In this document: in pieces, positions 28,063 through 36,323 of the stretch
Layout: each line of letters opens with the position of its first letter
Numbering within the stretch: the first letter of the stretch is position 1
Virus record (IMG/VR): IMGVR_UViG_3300018048_001459
Span: 1-39,220 of that record
Length of the DNA: 39,220 nucleotides
Strand: one strand, 5' to 3'
Source of the DNA: a virus
Program-made: the position numbers and the translations under genes
The notes under the pieces: generated by a model
The model's input: the letters and a program-made list of their open reading frames with translations, nothing else
What the model was told of the DNA's origin: nothing
The model's database searches: none

Positions 28063-29206
28063 AGTTCCATGGATAAGCATAACACTAAGTGGCAATGGTG
28101 ATATTAAACCTTGCTGTGTATTTCGTGGCGGCAAATACAGCATACACAAAGGTGATACCTTAGAAAGTGCTTGGAAAAGTATGGATGATCTCAGAGAAGC
28201 ATTTATAAAAGGAGAAAAACCTGATAGTTGTACGCAGTGTTGGCAGAGAGAAGCAGCTCTAGGACACAGCAGAAGAACTTGGTATGACGACAAACTAACA
28301 AATTGGCCAGAAGAATATAATTTATCTCCAGATATGCAACTAAGGCATATGGATTTAAATTTTGGAAATACTTGTAATCTAAAATGCCGTATGTGTGGAA
28401 GTTGGGGAAGCACTGCTTGGTTCAAAGAAGAGCAGAAGTTAATGGAAATTAATCCCAAGTTTGAAAGAGGTATATCAAATCTAAAACCTACAATTATTCC
28501 TGCAAGTTATTGGCAAGATAAAAAGGAAATGTTCAAATATCTCGAACGCATAGATTTCAAGGGTGGCGAGCCTATGATGCAAGACGGAATGTATGACTTT
28601 CTTGAATATCTTGTTGAATGGGGATATGCTCCTAATATTACAATAGCATACACAACTAACGGAACTAAAACTCCAGAGCGTTTAAAAGAACTATGGCCAA
28701 AATTTAAAAAAGTAAAACTTGTTGTTAGTGTAGAAGGAACTGGAAAATTATATGAATATATACGCGGCGGTGATGTACAATCACTAGAACAACTTAAAGA
28801 AAATATACATTGGTTTGACCAATTTGAAAATCTAAATGGTAGTTTCAACAGTGCTATACAAATTTACAATATATTTGATTTAAATAATTTGCTAGAATGG
28901 TTCCGTGATACAGTTAATGCAAGTCGTAAGTGGCATACAGATCCTAATACATTTAAGTTTGACTGTTTGGTAGTAAACCCAAATTATCTAGATATAAACA
29001 TTATGCCCGACAAATTAAAACAAAAAGCAGTAGAAATTATAGAACAAAAAAATTATAGAAGTCTACAAACTATTAAGTCTGCACTTGGTAAAAGTAGTTA
29101 TGATGAACACAAATGGAATCTTTTTATCGACTTTACAAATCAATTAGATATTATGCGTAACACTAGTATAAAAGATGTGGTACCACAACTAAAGGAGTAT
29201 TTTTAA
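28049..29206 (+). CDS. Radical SAM protein with N-terminal twitch domain (copy 3)
   Basis: 385 residues. The start at 28049, 14 bases inside the preceding gene, is required because the first twitch ligand is already C4 (MLTCKVPW). Further twitch cysteines are C22-C23, C61 and C64; the radical SAM motif is C109-NLK-C113-RM-C116 after RHMDLNFGNT, and GGEP is at 172-175. SVEGTGKLYEYIRGGD and NPNYLDINIMPDKLK are the copy-specific forms of shared C-terminal motifs. No clear ribosome site precedes the start, so translation probably depends on the upstream gene. All cluster ligands are present. Confidence 0.92.
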   Translation: MLTCKVPWISITLSGNGDIKPCCVFRGGKYSIHKGDTLESAWKSMDDLREAFIKGEKPDSCTQCWQREAALGHSRRTWYDDKLTNWPEEYNLSPDMQLRHMDLNFGNTCNLKCRMCGSWGSTAWFKEEQKLMEINPKFERGISNLKPTIIPASYWQDKKEMFKYLERIDFKGGEPMMQDGMYDFLEYLVEWGYAPNITIAYTTNGTKTPERLKELWPKFKKVKLVVSVEGTGKLYEYIRGGDVQSLEQLKENIHWFDQFENLNGSFNSAIQIYNIFDLNNLLEWFRDTVNASRKWHTDPNTFKFDCLVVNPNYLDINIMPDKLKQKAVEIIEQKNYRSLQTIKSALGKSSYDEHKWNLFIDFTNQLDIMRNTSIKDVVPQLKEYF

Positions 29207-30417
29207 TGTTTACTTTAACAAATTGCTGTGTATACATGAATAATTATCCTTTTATTAATAACAAAGGTCAATTGCATTTGTGTTGTAAGAATAACAAATA
29301 CACACTTCCTGGAAATATAAAAACTCATAGTTTAAAAGAAATGTTTTTCTCAAAAGAATATCAAGAGCTAAGAGAAACCATGCTTCAAGAAACAAAATTA
29401 GAAGGATGTGATGTTTGCTATTCTCAAGAATCTAGAAATGAAGACAGTTTCAGAATAAGAACATTAACAAAATTAAGAGGTACAAAAAATAATCTACAAC
29501 CATTCCCAGAAATTAAAATCCAAAATTTAGATTTGCGTGTCGGATCTACTTGCAATTTAATGTGTACTATGTGTCATCCAACTGATAGTAGTAAATGGCA
29601 TGCAAATTATGCGTCATTTGCAAAAGAAGTTAGACAAATGGGCGAAAATCATATCAATATAATTACTTCTACAAATAGTCCTAATTTACTTGATTGGGCA
29701 AATTATGATTCAAGTTGGGATAATATATTTTCAAGTATAGATAACGATTTGAATTTTGTTTATATTGCAGGAGGCGAGCCGTTTTATATTAAGAAATTTC
29801 CAGAGTATATGAGTCGGTTACTTGAAAAGGCACCAAACGCAACTATTGAAATAAACACAAACGCCACAAGACTAATAGAACCAAAACATTTACAAAAATT
29901 AAAAGGTAAATTGCAAATGCGTATTAGTATTGATGGATATAAAAGTACAGAAGAATATCAGAGAGCAGGAACAGATTGGGAAAATAAGATCAAAGTAATC
30001 AAACAATATTCTAAGTATTTCAAAATTATGGCATTTGATATTACATTAACAAGTTTAACAATAAGATCTTTACCTAATCTTGTAAAATTTTTAGAAAACA
30101 AATTTCCAGGTGTGCCTCTTTTGTTTAGACCAGTAGTAAACAGAGAAGGACAGCATATTAATAACTTGCCTTCTGAATTAACAATTGAAACATTGGAATT
30201 TTGTAAAACATTGCAAGAAAAAATTTTACAAAAACCCTCTCTGCGATGGCATTATAATAATGTAAATCAAATTGTTAATCTACTTGAACAAGGTTACAAA
30301 GATGAAATACAAGTTTTACAAAGATTAGTAAAATATTGGGACAATCATACAGGAATGAAACTAGCTAATATAGATAAAGAGTTAGGAGACTGGATACATG
30401 CAGACCATAGCAGTTGA
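29206..30417 (+). CDS. Radical SAM protein with N-terminal twitch domain (copy 4)
   Basis: 403 residues, TAATG overlap with the preceding stop and a strong ribosome site (AAAGGAG). Twitch cysteines are C8 (with C7 beside it), C26-C27, C68 and C71; the radical SAM motif is C116-NLM-C120-TM-C123 after NLDLRVGST, and GGEP is at 189-192. RISIDGYKSTEEYQRAGTDW is the diverged counterpart of the SIDxxGxxxxYIR segment. The C-terminal PKYLD-type motif is hard to find here (only FRPVVNREGQHINNLP in that place), so this copy is among the most diverged. Lys-rich and strongly AT-biased, with Arg mostly AGA. Confidence 0.92.
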   Translation: MFTLTNCCVYMNNYPFINNKGQLHLCCKNNKYTLPGNIKTHSLKEMFFSKEYQELRETMLQETKLEGCDVCYSQESRNEDSFRIRTLTKLRGTKNNLQPFPEIKIQNLDLRVGSTCNLMCTMCHPTDSSKWHANYASFAKEVRQMGENHINIITSTNSPNLLDWANYDSSWDNIFSSIDNDLNFVYIAGGEPFYIKKFPEYMSRLLEKAPNATIEINTNATRLIEPKHLQKLKGKLQMRISIDGYKSTEEYQRAGTDWENKIKVIKQYSKYFKIMAFDITLTSLTIRSLPNLVKFLENKFPGVPLLFRPVVNREGQHINNLPSELTIETLEFCKTLQEKILQKPSLRWHYNNVNQIVNLLEQGYKDEIQVLQRLVKYWDNHTGMKLANIDKELGDWIHADHSS

Positions 30418-31147
30418 ACATAGCAGTCCTAAGCAAGCCCAAGTATTTAAAATTGAATGGAATATGGGCAAGAGATGTAATTTTAATTGCAGTTATTGTG
30501 ACGAATTTACACACGATAACTCAAGTAAGCATTTACCCTATGAAGTAGCTAAAAAAACTGTTGATAAAATTTTAGAAAAAACACAAGGCAAGAAAATCAA
30601 AATAAATTTAACCGGTGGAGAACCTACAGTTAATCCGGAAATTGAAAAAATTGTAGATTACATGTATTCAAAAGGTATAGATGTTGGCATCACAACCAAT
30701 GGCAGTCGTAAATTAGATTTCTACCAAAGAATATTGCCTAAACTTGCTAGTTTAATCTTTAGTTATCATATGGAATACCATGGTAGAGAAGTTTTGCCAG
30801 AAAATATTGTTAGTTTGTATAATCTAGCACAACAGCAAGATCATTATATACATGTACATGTGCATATGATGATGCTACCTACACAATTTGATGAAGCAAA
30901 AACAGCCATAGAATATTTTAAAGAAAATAATGTACCTGTAGTAATGCGTAGGATAAGACCAGCATATAAAAAAGACGATACATCTGTATATAATGCAAAC
31001 GGAAATCTAGTTGAAGGTACTATTGCAAGACCGTTCTATGATGGAACAGTAACACTAAAGTTTAAAGATAAAAATGTTGACTATTCTGGAGGCCAAGATT
31101 ATTATAGTGCAGAAGAAATAGCATACTTGGAGACTAATAATGTATAG
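30398..31147 (+). CDS. Radical SAM core protein, first half of a split gene
   Basis: 249 residues. The radical SAM motif is C27-NFN-C31-SY-C34 after FKIEWNMGKR, with LTGGEPTVNPEIEKI (GGEP 73-76) and ITTNGSRKLD. It lacks the N-terminal twitch domain of its neighbours and stops right after the core, without auxiliary cluster cysteines. The next ORF, in the +1 frame and overlapping by eight bases, supplies exactly the missing SPASM-like part; together they give about 370 residues, the length of an intact radical SAM/SPASM protein. AGGAGA eight bases upstream supports the start, which lies 20 bases inside copy 4. Either two subunits, a frameshifted gene, or a sequence error. Confidence 0.9.
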   Translation: MQTIAVEHSSPKQAQVFKIEWNMGKRCNFNCSYCDEFTHDNSSKHLPYEVAKKTVDKILEKTQGKKIKINLTGGEPTVNPEIEKIVDYMYSKGIDVGITTNGSRKLDFYQRILPKLASLIFSYHMEYHGREVLPENIVSLYNLAQQQDHYIHVHVHMMMLPTQFDEAKTAIEYFKENNVPVVMRRIRPAYKKDDTSVYNANGNLVEGTIARPFYDGTVTLKFKDKNVDYSGGQDYYSAEEIAYLETNNV

Positions 31148-31508
31148 ACGATTAGAAAAACAAAACCGTGCAGGTAGTTTTACCAATGTAGCAACTATTA
31201 GAGACACTGATGAAGAAATAATTTGGGTTGAAGAAAATGTAAATGACATTACAGTACGGCAAGAAAACCAATACAAAGGTTGGATGTGTTGGGCAGGACT
31301 TGAAAGTCTTATGATAAATGCTCAGGGAGATGTGTTTACAGCAACATGCAAAGCAAAACGCATTGGCAACATATACGAAGACTTTAACTTGCCAGACGAG
31401 CCAATGACGTGTCCAAAGGATTGGTGTGCGTGTGCTGCTGATCTTAATACAACTAAAGCAAAAGACAAAGAAAGTGCAAAATATTTGAGAGTGAACAATG
31501 AAGAATAG
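31140..31508 (+). CDS. SPASM/twitch-like auxiliary cluster protein, second half of split radical SAM gene
   Basis: 122 residues. The core reads KGWMCWAGLESLMINAQGD and then TCKAKRIGNIYED: a Cys, a GLxxLxINxxGDV strand pair and further cysteines, as in the C-terminal SPASM or twitch domain of radical SAM enzymes. Cysteines are C50, C70, C91, C96 and C98. There is no radical SAM motif in this ORF. GGAGA six bases before the ATG suggests independent initiation. The frame is closed upstream by a TAG at 31119-31121, so fusion with the preceding ORF would need a +1 shift between there and 31147. Likely works with the preceding protein as a two-part enzyme. Confidence 0.85.
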   Translation: MYRRLEKQNRAGSFTNVATIRDTDEEIIWVEENVNDITVRQENQYKGWMCWAGLESLMINAQGDVFTATCKAKRIGNIYEDFNLPDEPMTCPKDWCACAADLNTTKAKDKESAKYLRVNNEE

Positions 31509-32775
31509 AGATAAAGCACTAAAAAGTTCTACATTTTGTTTGTTGCCATTTATACATATGGCCACAAAAACAGACGGTGATATGAAACTATGTTGTCGCA
31601 GTTGGCCTGTTGGCAACATCAAAGACATATCAATGAAAGAACTTTGGAACAGCGACAAGTACAAAGAAGTTAGAAAGCAATTACTAAACAGCGAACGCCC
31701 ACCAGAGTGTGATGCTTGTTGGCGCCACGAAGACATTGGTGTGCGTAGTATGCGTCAACGCTATAACAAAACAAGAACAGAAATGTTTTTACCTGCGGTA
31801 GATAAAATGGCAGATGATTATTCTATGCCTTTTGAAATACCTGTACTTGAAGCTAAACTGAGTAACTTTTGTAATCTTAAATGTAGAATGTGCCACCCAC
31901 TAGACAGTACTAGTTGGAGCAAAGACTGGAAAGAAATTGAGCATCTTATGCAAGATGCCAACGAAAGTACATTTAGAAAAGTAAGAGAATATGACCTAAC
32001 CACTAAACCATATATAAGTGGATGGGAAGACAGCGAAGGTTTTTGGAAAGAGATGGAAGAACTTGCTCCTCACTTTACAAGAATAGAATTTGCTGGAGGC
32101 GAACCTTTAATAGATCCAATACATTATAAAATACTTCATATGTTAAAACCCTATGGAGAAAATATTACAATTAAATACTCAACTAATCTTACAAAGTTAA
32201 ATTATAAAAAAGATGACATACTTGAGTTGTGGAATCATTTTAAAGGAGTACAACTTTTTATCAGCATCGACGGAGTATATGACACTTATAATTATATTAG
32301 ACAACTAGGCGACTATGAAACTGTAAAAGAAAATATTAAAAAAGTTAACCAACATCCTAAAGTAACATACACAGCTGGTGCATGTACACTTCAAATTTAT
32401 AATATATTTGCGTTACCAGAAATAATGGACGGATTTATAGAAGAACTTGATATAGATGTACATACACACAGAGTAAACTATCCTAAATTTTTAGATTGTA
32501 GAGTAATACCTGCAAATTTAAAAGCAGAACTTGTTGAAGAATTTAAAGTTTATATACAAATTATACAATCTAAAACACATCCTAATTGGACCGAGGAAAG
32601 AAAGCGCAACGCAATTCAACATGTTAACGATGCAATCAGTATGTTACAAGGTGGCGACATGCCTAAACAGATTCCTGAATTTATTGAATTCAGTGATAAA
32701 CTTGATGCAAAACAAAAAGTCAAAAAAACTTGGCGAGAACTGTTACCTAAACTAGCAACTGAACTAGATAAATGA
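31498..32775 (+). CDS. Radical SAM protein with N-terminal twitch domain (copy 5)
   Basis: 425 residues. Twitch cysteines are C14, C32-C33, C71 and C74, in the standard opening FCLLPFIHMATKTDGDMKLC; the radical SAM motif is C125-NLK-C129-RM-C132 after EAKLSNF, and GGEP is at 200-203. SIDGVYDTYNYIRQLGDYET and YPKFLDCRVIPANLK are the shared downstream motifs. It ends in a charged helix with KKTWRELLPKLATEL. The start lies 11 bases inside the preceding SPASM gene, and the stop overlaps the next start (ATGA). The CGC and CGT codons for Arg are more frequent here than in copies 2 and 4. All ligands present. Confidence 0.92.
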   Translation: MKNRDKALKSSTFCLLPFIHMATKTDGDMKLCCRSWPVGNIKDISMKELWNSDKYKEVRKQLLNSERPPECDACWRHEDIGVRSMRQRYNKTRTEMFLPAVDKMADDYSMPFEIPVLEAKLSNFCNLKCRMCHPLDSTSWSKDWKEIEHLMQDANESTFRKVREYDLTTKPYISGWEDSEGFWKEMEELAPHFTRIEFAGGEPLIDPIHYKILHMLKPYGENITIKYSTNLTKLNYKKDDILELWNHFKGVQLFISIDGVYDTYNYIRQLGDYETVKENIKKVNQHPKVTYTAGACTLQIYNIFALPEIMDGFIEELDIDVHTHRVNYPKFLDCRVIPANLKAELVEEFKVYIQIIQSKTHPNWTEERKRNAIQHVNDAISMLQGGDMPKQIPEFIEFSDKLDAKQKVKKTWRELLPKLATELDK

Positions 32776-34151
32776 TAACACAAAAAGAACAAATAGATAG
32801 ACTTAAAATTAAGGATTGTTATATCTGTTATGTAGATTCTCACGGAAAAAGATATGCAGATCCTTTTGTTGAACAGGTTTGTAAAAACATAACAGAATAT
32901 AATGTACTAGATTTAGAATTTTTAAAGCAACCTACTGGGGTTGCAACTAATTTACATGATGCACTAGAACAAGCAAAATCTAGTAATTGCAAGTATTTGC
33001 TCTATGTAGAATTAGGCAATATAATTGATTGGTGTGACGGGATAACCAAAGACATACGAAATTGTATAGATGTTAATCCTGATATAAAATTTATAGGACA
33101 TATACTACAGGCAAAAAATGGTAGTTTTTATATTCATCCACAATTTTTTCTTGTAGATGTAAAATGGGCATTAGAAAATAAAATCTCTGTAATAGAGTCT
33201 GAGGATGAAAATAAAAAATGGCTAGGTCCAGTTTTAGAGCGGAGCCAAGAAAATTTTCACAACAATTATACACCGGTGTGGACAAAAGCAACAGGCGTAA
33301 ATAAAAAATTTAGAGGTAAATTTCGAGGCGCAAATATTATAAAAGCACTAGCAGATACTAATTCAAAATTTATGCCATGGCCCGAGCAGGTAAGAAATAA
33401 AAAAACATTTTTATATCCAACTGTTGCTGAAGAATGTGTAAAAAATAAAACTGTGATTGCAAAAAGTATTTCTACTAGCGGAGCATATATTGCAAACACA
33501 GAAGAAATAAACACAGAAAAATATTATAACTTATCAAAAAAATACAACATAAAACAGATATTCACTCCTGCTAGTGGGCTGAATACTTTTTTATTAGGAT
33601 ATTACATGCAAGTGCCTGATGTGGTTGCTTATGATATTTCGTTGTTGGGTTTAAGTTTTGTTCGTATTGTTAGAGACAAATGGGACGGAACAAACTATAA
33701 AGAATTCATAATGGACGAAATTGTAAATCATAACAGTTTACTTCCTATTTATTATGGAACAGAAACTCATTTAGATAATGCAGATCTGCTAGTAAAAAAT
33801 CTTGGCAAAGACTTTGTTGACTGGTGGCAATATAACAAAAGTAGTTTAGCAACTGCTGAAGTTGATGTATTTGATCATCATACTTGGAATAGATTAAAAA
33901 AGAAATCACTAGGTGATTGTCCTACACTTTTTAATCTCAGTAATATATTACATTATGCGCCGACAGCATCTATTCTTAGTTTGCAAAATAGAATTGATAT
34001 TTTTTCGCAGTTTAGGCACTATTGGTACTCAAGTATTACAAACCCAGAAAATTTAATATTGCAAGGTATGAATCCTATAGATGCAAGTAGGTTATCATCT
34101 GTCACAGAATTAAATAATTATCAAAGCAAAAGATTTCCTTGGAATGTGTAA
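32772..34151 (+). CDS. Glycosyltransferase-like/methyltransferase-like two-domain protein
   Basis: 459 residues. The N-terminal 240 residues (KDCYICYVDSHGKRYADPFV; SSNCKYLLYVELGNIID) look like a GT-A type domain in which the expected acidic triad is replaced by an ELGN segment. From about residue 255, IKQIFTPASGLNTFLLGYYM and VVAYDISLLGLSFVR suggest a Rossmann-type SAM-binding domain: Gly-containing loop, then an acidic residue at the end of strand 2. The C-terminus has FNLSNILHYAPTASILSLQ. The layout parallels the larger fusion at 21217, so the two may be related or may do parallel steps. Both assignments rest on pattern only. ATGA overlap with the preceding radical SAM gene. Confidence 0.8.
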   Translation: MITQKEQIDRLKIKDCYICYVDSHGKRYADPFVEQVCKNITEYNVLDLEFLKQPTGVATNLHDALEQAKSSNCKYLLYVELGNIIDWCDGITKDIRNCIDVNPDIKFIGHILQAKNGSFYIHPQFFLVDVKWALENKISVIESEDENKKWLGPVLERSQENFHNNYTPVWTKATGVNKKFRGKFRGANIIKALADTNSKFMPWPEQVRNKKTFLYPTVAEECVKNKTVIAKSISTSGAYIANTEEINTEKYYNLSKKYNIKQIFTPASGLNTFLLGYYMQVPDVVAYDISLLGLSFVRIVRDKWDGTNYKEFIMDEIVNHNSLLPIYYGTETHLDNADLLVKNLGKDFVDWWQYNKSSLATAEVDVFDHHTWNRLKKKSLGDCPTLFNLSNILHYAPTASILSLQNRIDIFSQFRHYWYSSITNPENLILQGMNPIDASRLSSVTELNNYQSKRFPWNV

Positions 34152-34852
34152 TGAAAAAAGAAATTGTAAAACTTTTTAAACGCAACAGGAAAACAGTGCA
34201 TTACCCTCAGGTAAAACCGTTACCTGACACAATAAATGTAAATGAATTATCTAAATGGATTATGCACGAAAGCAATCTTGCTACATTGCTTTTAGATATC
34301 GAAATACCCTATAAAGAAATGTTTCAAGAAGCAATGGCACAAGAACATTTGTTTGTCAAACACAGAGGAGATGTTTCTCCAGGATGGAGCAGTATGGCAA
34401 TACATGGAACAGCAGTAGATCATACACAACCTAAAGAATATTATTTCAAGGAAAACGCTCCTGACTACAGTTGGACTGAACTAGCAGAACTGTGTCCTGT
34501 TACTAAACAATGGATCAAAAGTTTAGAATTTGATAGATTAGATCGTGTAAGATTTATGAAACTTGATCCAGGAGGATATATAGATCCGCATAGAGATACA
34601 GATGTGCAAGGAATACATGCTTGGAATGTTGCATTAAACAATCCGCAAGGGCATGTTTTTGTTATGGACGGGTATGGTTATGTACCATGGTCAGAAGGAC
34701 AAGTTAGAGGAATAGATGTAAGTAAATATCATAGTGTAGTTAATAATGGTACAGTGCCAAGGATACATATGATTATACACGGAGCATTTGGAAACAAATT
34801 TAGAAAAATAATAGTAGACAGTTATAAAAAAATATATGAAGAACAAAACTGA
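34151..34852 (+). CDS. Aspartyl/asparaginyl beta-hydroxylase-like Fe(II)/2-oxoglutarate oxygenase
   Basis: 233 residues from the ATG at 34151, which forms a TAATG overlap with the preceding stop; an in-frame TTG twelve bases upstream is less likely. The catalytic pattern is clear: RVRFMKLDPGGYIDPHRDTD gives H147-x-D149, then YHSVVNNGTVPRIHMIIHG gives H194 and the 2-oxoglutarate-binding R204. AWNVALNNPQGHVF fits the core strands of this family. The enzyme would hydroxylate an unknown peptide, sugar or lipid. It is unlike the shorter oxygenase-like protein at 23685 in length and motif spacing, so the operon carries two separate oxygenases. It overlaps the next gene by 17 bases. Confidence 0.9.
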   Translation: MKKEIVKLFKRNRKTVHYPQVKPLPDTINVNELSKWIMHESNLATLLLDIEIPYKEMFQEAMAQEHLFVKHRGDVSPGWSSMAIHGTAVDHTQPKEYYFKENAPDYSWTELAELCPVTKQWIKSLEFDRLDRVRFMKLDPGGYIDPHRDTDVQGIHAWNVALNNPQGHVFVMDGYGYVPWSEGQVRGIDVSKYHSVVNNGTVPRIHMIIHGAFGNKFRKIIVDSYKKIYEEQN

Positions 34853-36323
34853 TATAGTGCTTATAAGTACACCTGTTATGGAAACACGGGTACCAGCACC
34901 TGCAATTTATTATTTGAAAGGTGCTCTAAATCCTCACGGGTTTAGTGCAAGATGTTTTGACTTAGTTAGAGACAGCGAAGATCATTTTGGCAAAGAAGAC
35001 AATAAAAAAATAAACAGTTTTTTACTTGCTGATTGGCATGCAGGAATACACGCCGACCCAGAAGATAAAGATATTTACAATTTAATACTTGACTATTATA
35101 GAGATTATGTTTTAGAAAAGATTGCACCTTTAGACCCTAAATGGGTAGGCATAAGTGTGTTTAGCCAAAATAGTCAAAAATCAACACACATACTTTGTAG
35201 AGTTTTAAGAGAAGTTTTACCTGAATCAAAAATTGTTCTAGGAGGAACAGGTCTAGGAGTTGCACTAGGAGGAGAATTAACTTTTGGACAAAATATTATA
35301 GAACAAAATTTTGCAGATTGTTACATTTCAGGTGAAGGAGAAATTGCACTAGTAGAATTATTAAAAGGCAATTACAATTATCCTGGTATAAACAGTCCTA
35401 TGTACAAACAAATTGATGATATAGACAATTTGCCATTTCCAGATTATTCAGATTATCAACAAGATTATGGTGATATAAAAAAGATCACATTAACAGGGTC
35501 TAGAGGATGTGTGCGTAGATGCAGCTTTTGTGACATAGGTGCATTTTGGAAAAAGTTTAGATTTCGCAGCGGAGCAAATATTGCTGAAGAAATTATAAGA
35601 AATAAAAAACTATATGGTTCTAAAACTCATTTCTTTTCAGATAGTTTAATAAACGGAAGTATGAAAGCATTTAGAGATTTTTGTGAAGTAATGGCAGATT
35701 ATCATGCTAAGAATAATAATAAGCAGGATCGGATAAGATGGGGAGGACAATTTATAATTAGAAGTGAAAGACAAAGTCCAGCAGAGGACTATGACTTAAT
35801 GGCTAGAGCAGGTATGAGTTGGGCTAGTATAGGTATTGAAAGTGCTAGTGAACTAGTACGCAATCATATGGACAAACAGTTTACTAACGAAGATATGTAT
35901 TTTAGTATAGATCAATTGATCAAAAACAATATAAGTGTTACTGCAATGTTTATTGTAGGATATCCTACGGAGACAGAAAAAGAATTTCAAGAAAATATTA
36001 AATGGTTAGAATATTATGCTGATAGAAATAGCACTACAATACCAGAGGACAACAGAGGCAAGATTGTTGATATTAATTTAGGACAAACACTGGGCGTATT
36101 ACCTAATAGTCCTTTAGCAGATATGGATGTATACACTGGGCAGGATACTTGGGTGTCTAAAACTGTACCGGGTCTTGATTTTGCAGAAAGAGTCCGTAGA
36201 AGAAAAGAATTATCTCGTGTGGCTAACAAATTAGGATACACTGTGCGTTGGGATGAAAAACAATTACATTTTCTAAATAGAAAATTAGAACGCTGGGAAA
36301 GAAAAGGCAGACCTGTAAAATGA
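34836..36323 (+). CDS. Radical SAM protein with B12-binding-like N-terminal domain
   Basis: 495 residues. Residues 1-195 form a B12-binding-like Rossmann domain (DIVLISTPVMETRVPAPAIY; KWVGISVFSQNSQKS; KIVLGGTGLGVALGG; CYISGEGEIALVEL), followed by the linker IDNLPFPDYSDY. The lower-ligand motif DxHxxG of cobalamin domains is not visible, so cobalamin, if bound, would be bound base-on or without His. The radical SAM motif is C225-VRR-C229-SF-C232, with GIESASELVRNHMDKQ and MFIVGYPTETEKEFQE downstream as in the class B methylase/MiaB-like core. Such enzymes do methylations or ring rearrangements. It overlaps both neighbours and lacks a strong ribosome site. Confidence 0.93.
   Translation: MKNKTDIVLISTPVMETRVPAPAIYYLKGALNPHGFSARCFDLVRDSEDHFGKEDNKKINSFLLADWHAGIHADPEDKDIYNLILDYYRDYVLEKIAPLDPKWVGISVFSQNSQKSTHILCRVLREVLPESKIVLGGTGLGVALGGELTFGQNIIEQNFADCYISGEGEIALVELLKGNYNYPGINSPMYKQIDDIDNLPFPDYSDYQQDYGDIKKITLTGSRGCVRRCSFCDIGAFWKKFRFRSGANIAEEIIRNKKLYGSKTHFFSDSLINGSMKAFRDFCEVMADYHAKNNNKQDRIRWGGQFIIRSERQSPAEDYDLMARAGMSWASIGIESASELVRNHMDKQFTNEDMYFSIDQLIKNNISVTAMFIVGYPTETEKEFQENIKWLEYYADRNSTTIPEDNRGKIVDINLGQTLGVLPNSPLADMDVYTGQDTWVSKTVPGLDFAERVRRRKELSRVANKLGYTVRWDEKQLHFLNRKLERWERKGRPVK

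Noticed and set aside
27943-28458. 171-codon reverse-strand ORF across copies 2 and 3
   Set aside because: It spans the junction of two well-supported radical SAM genes and looks like a shadow ORF.
31152-31736. 194-codon reverse-strand ORF across the SPASM ORF and copy 5
   Set aside because: It is antisense to two genes with clear cysteine motifs; its translation has no recognisable domain and no ribosome site was found.
34139-34150. TTG start at 34139 for the hydroxylase-like gene
   Set aside because: The ATG at 34151 forms the TAATG overlap used at other junctions here, and the extra residues are part of the preceding gene's end.
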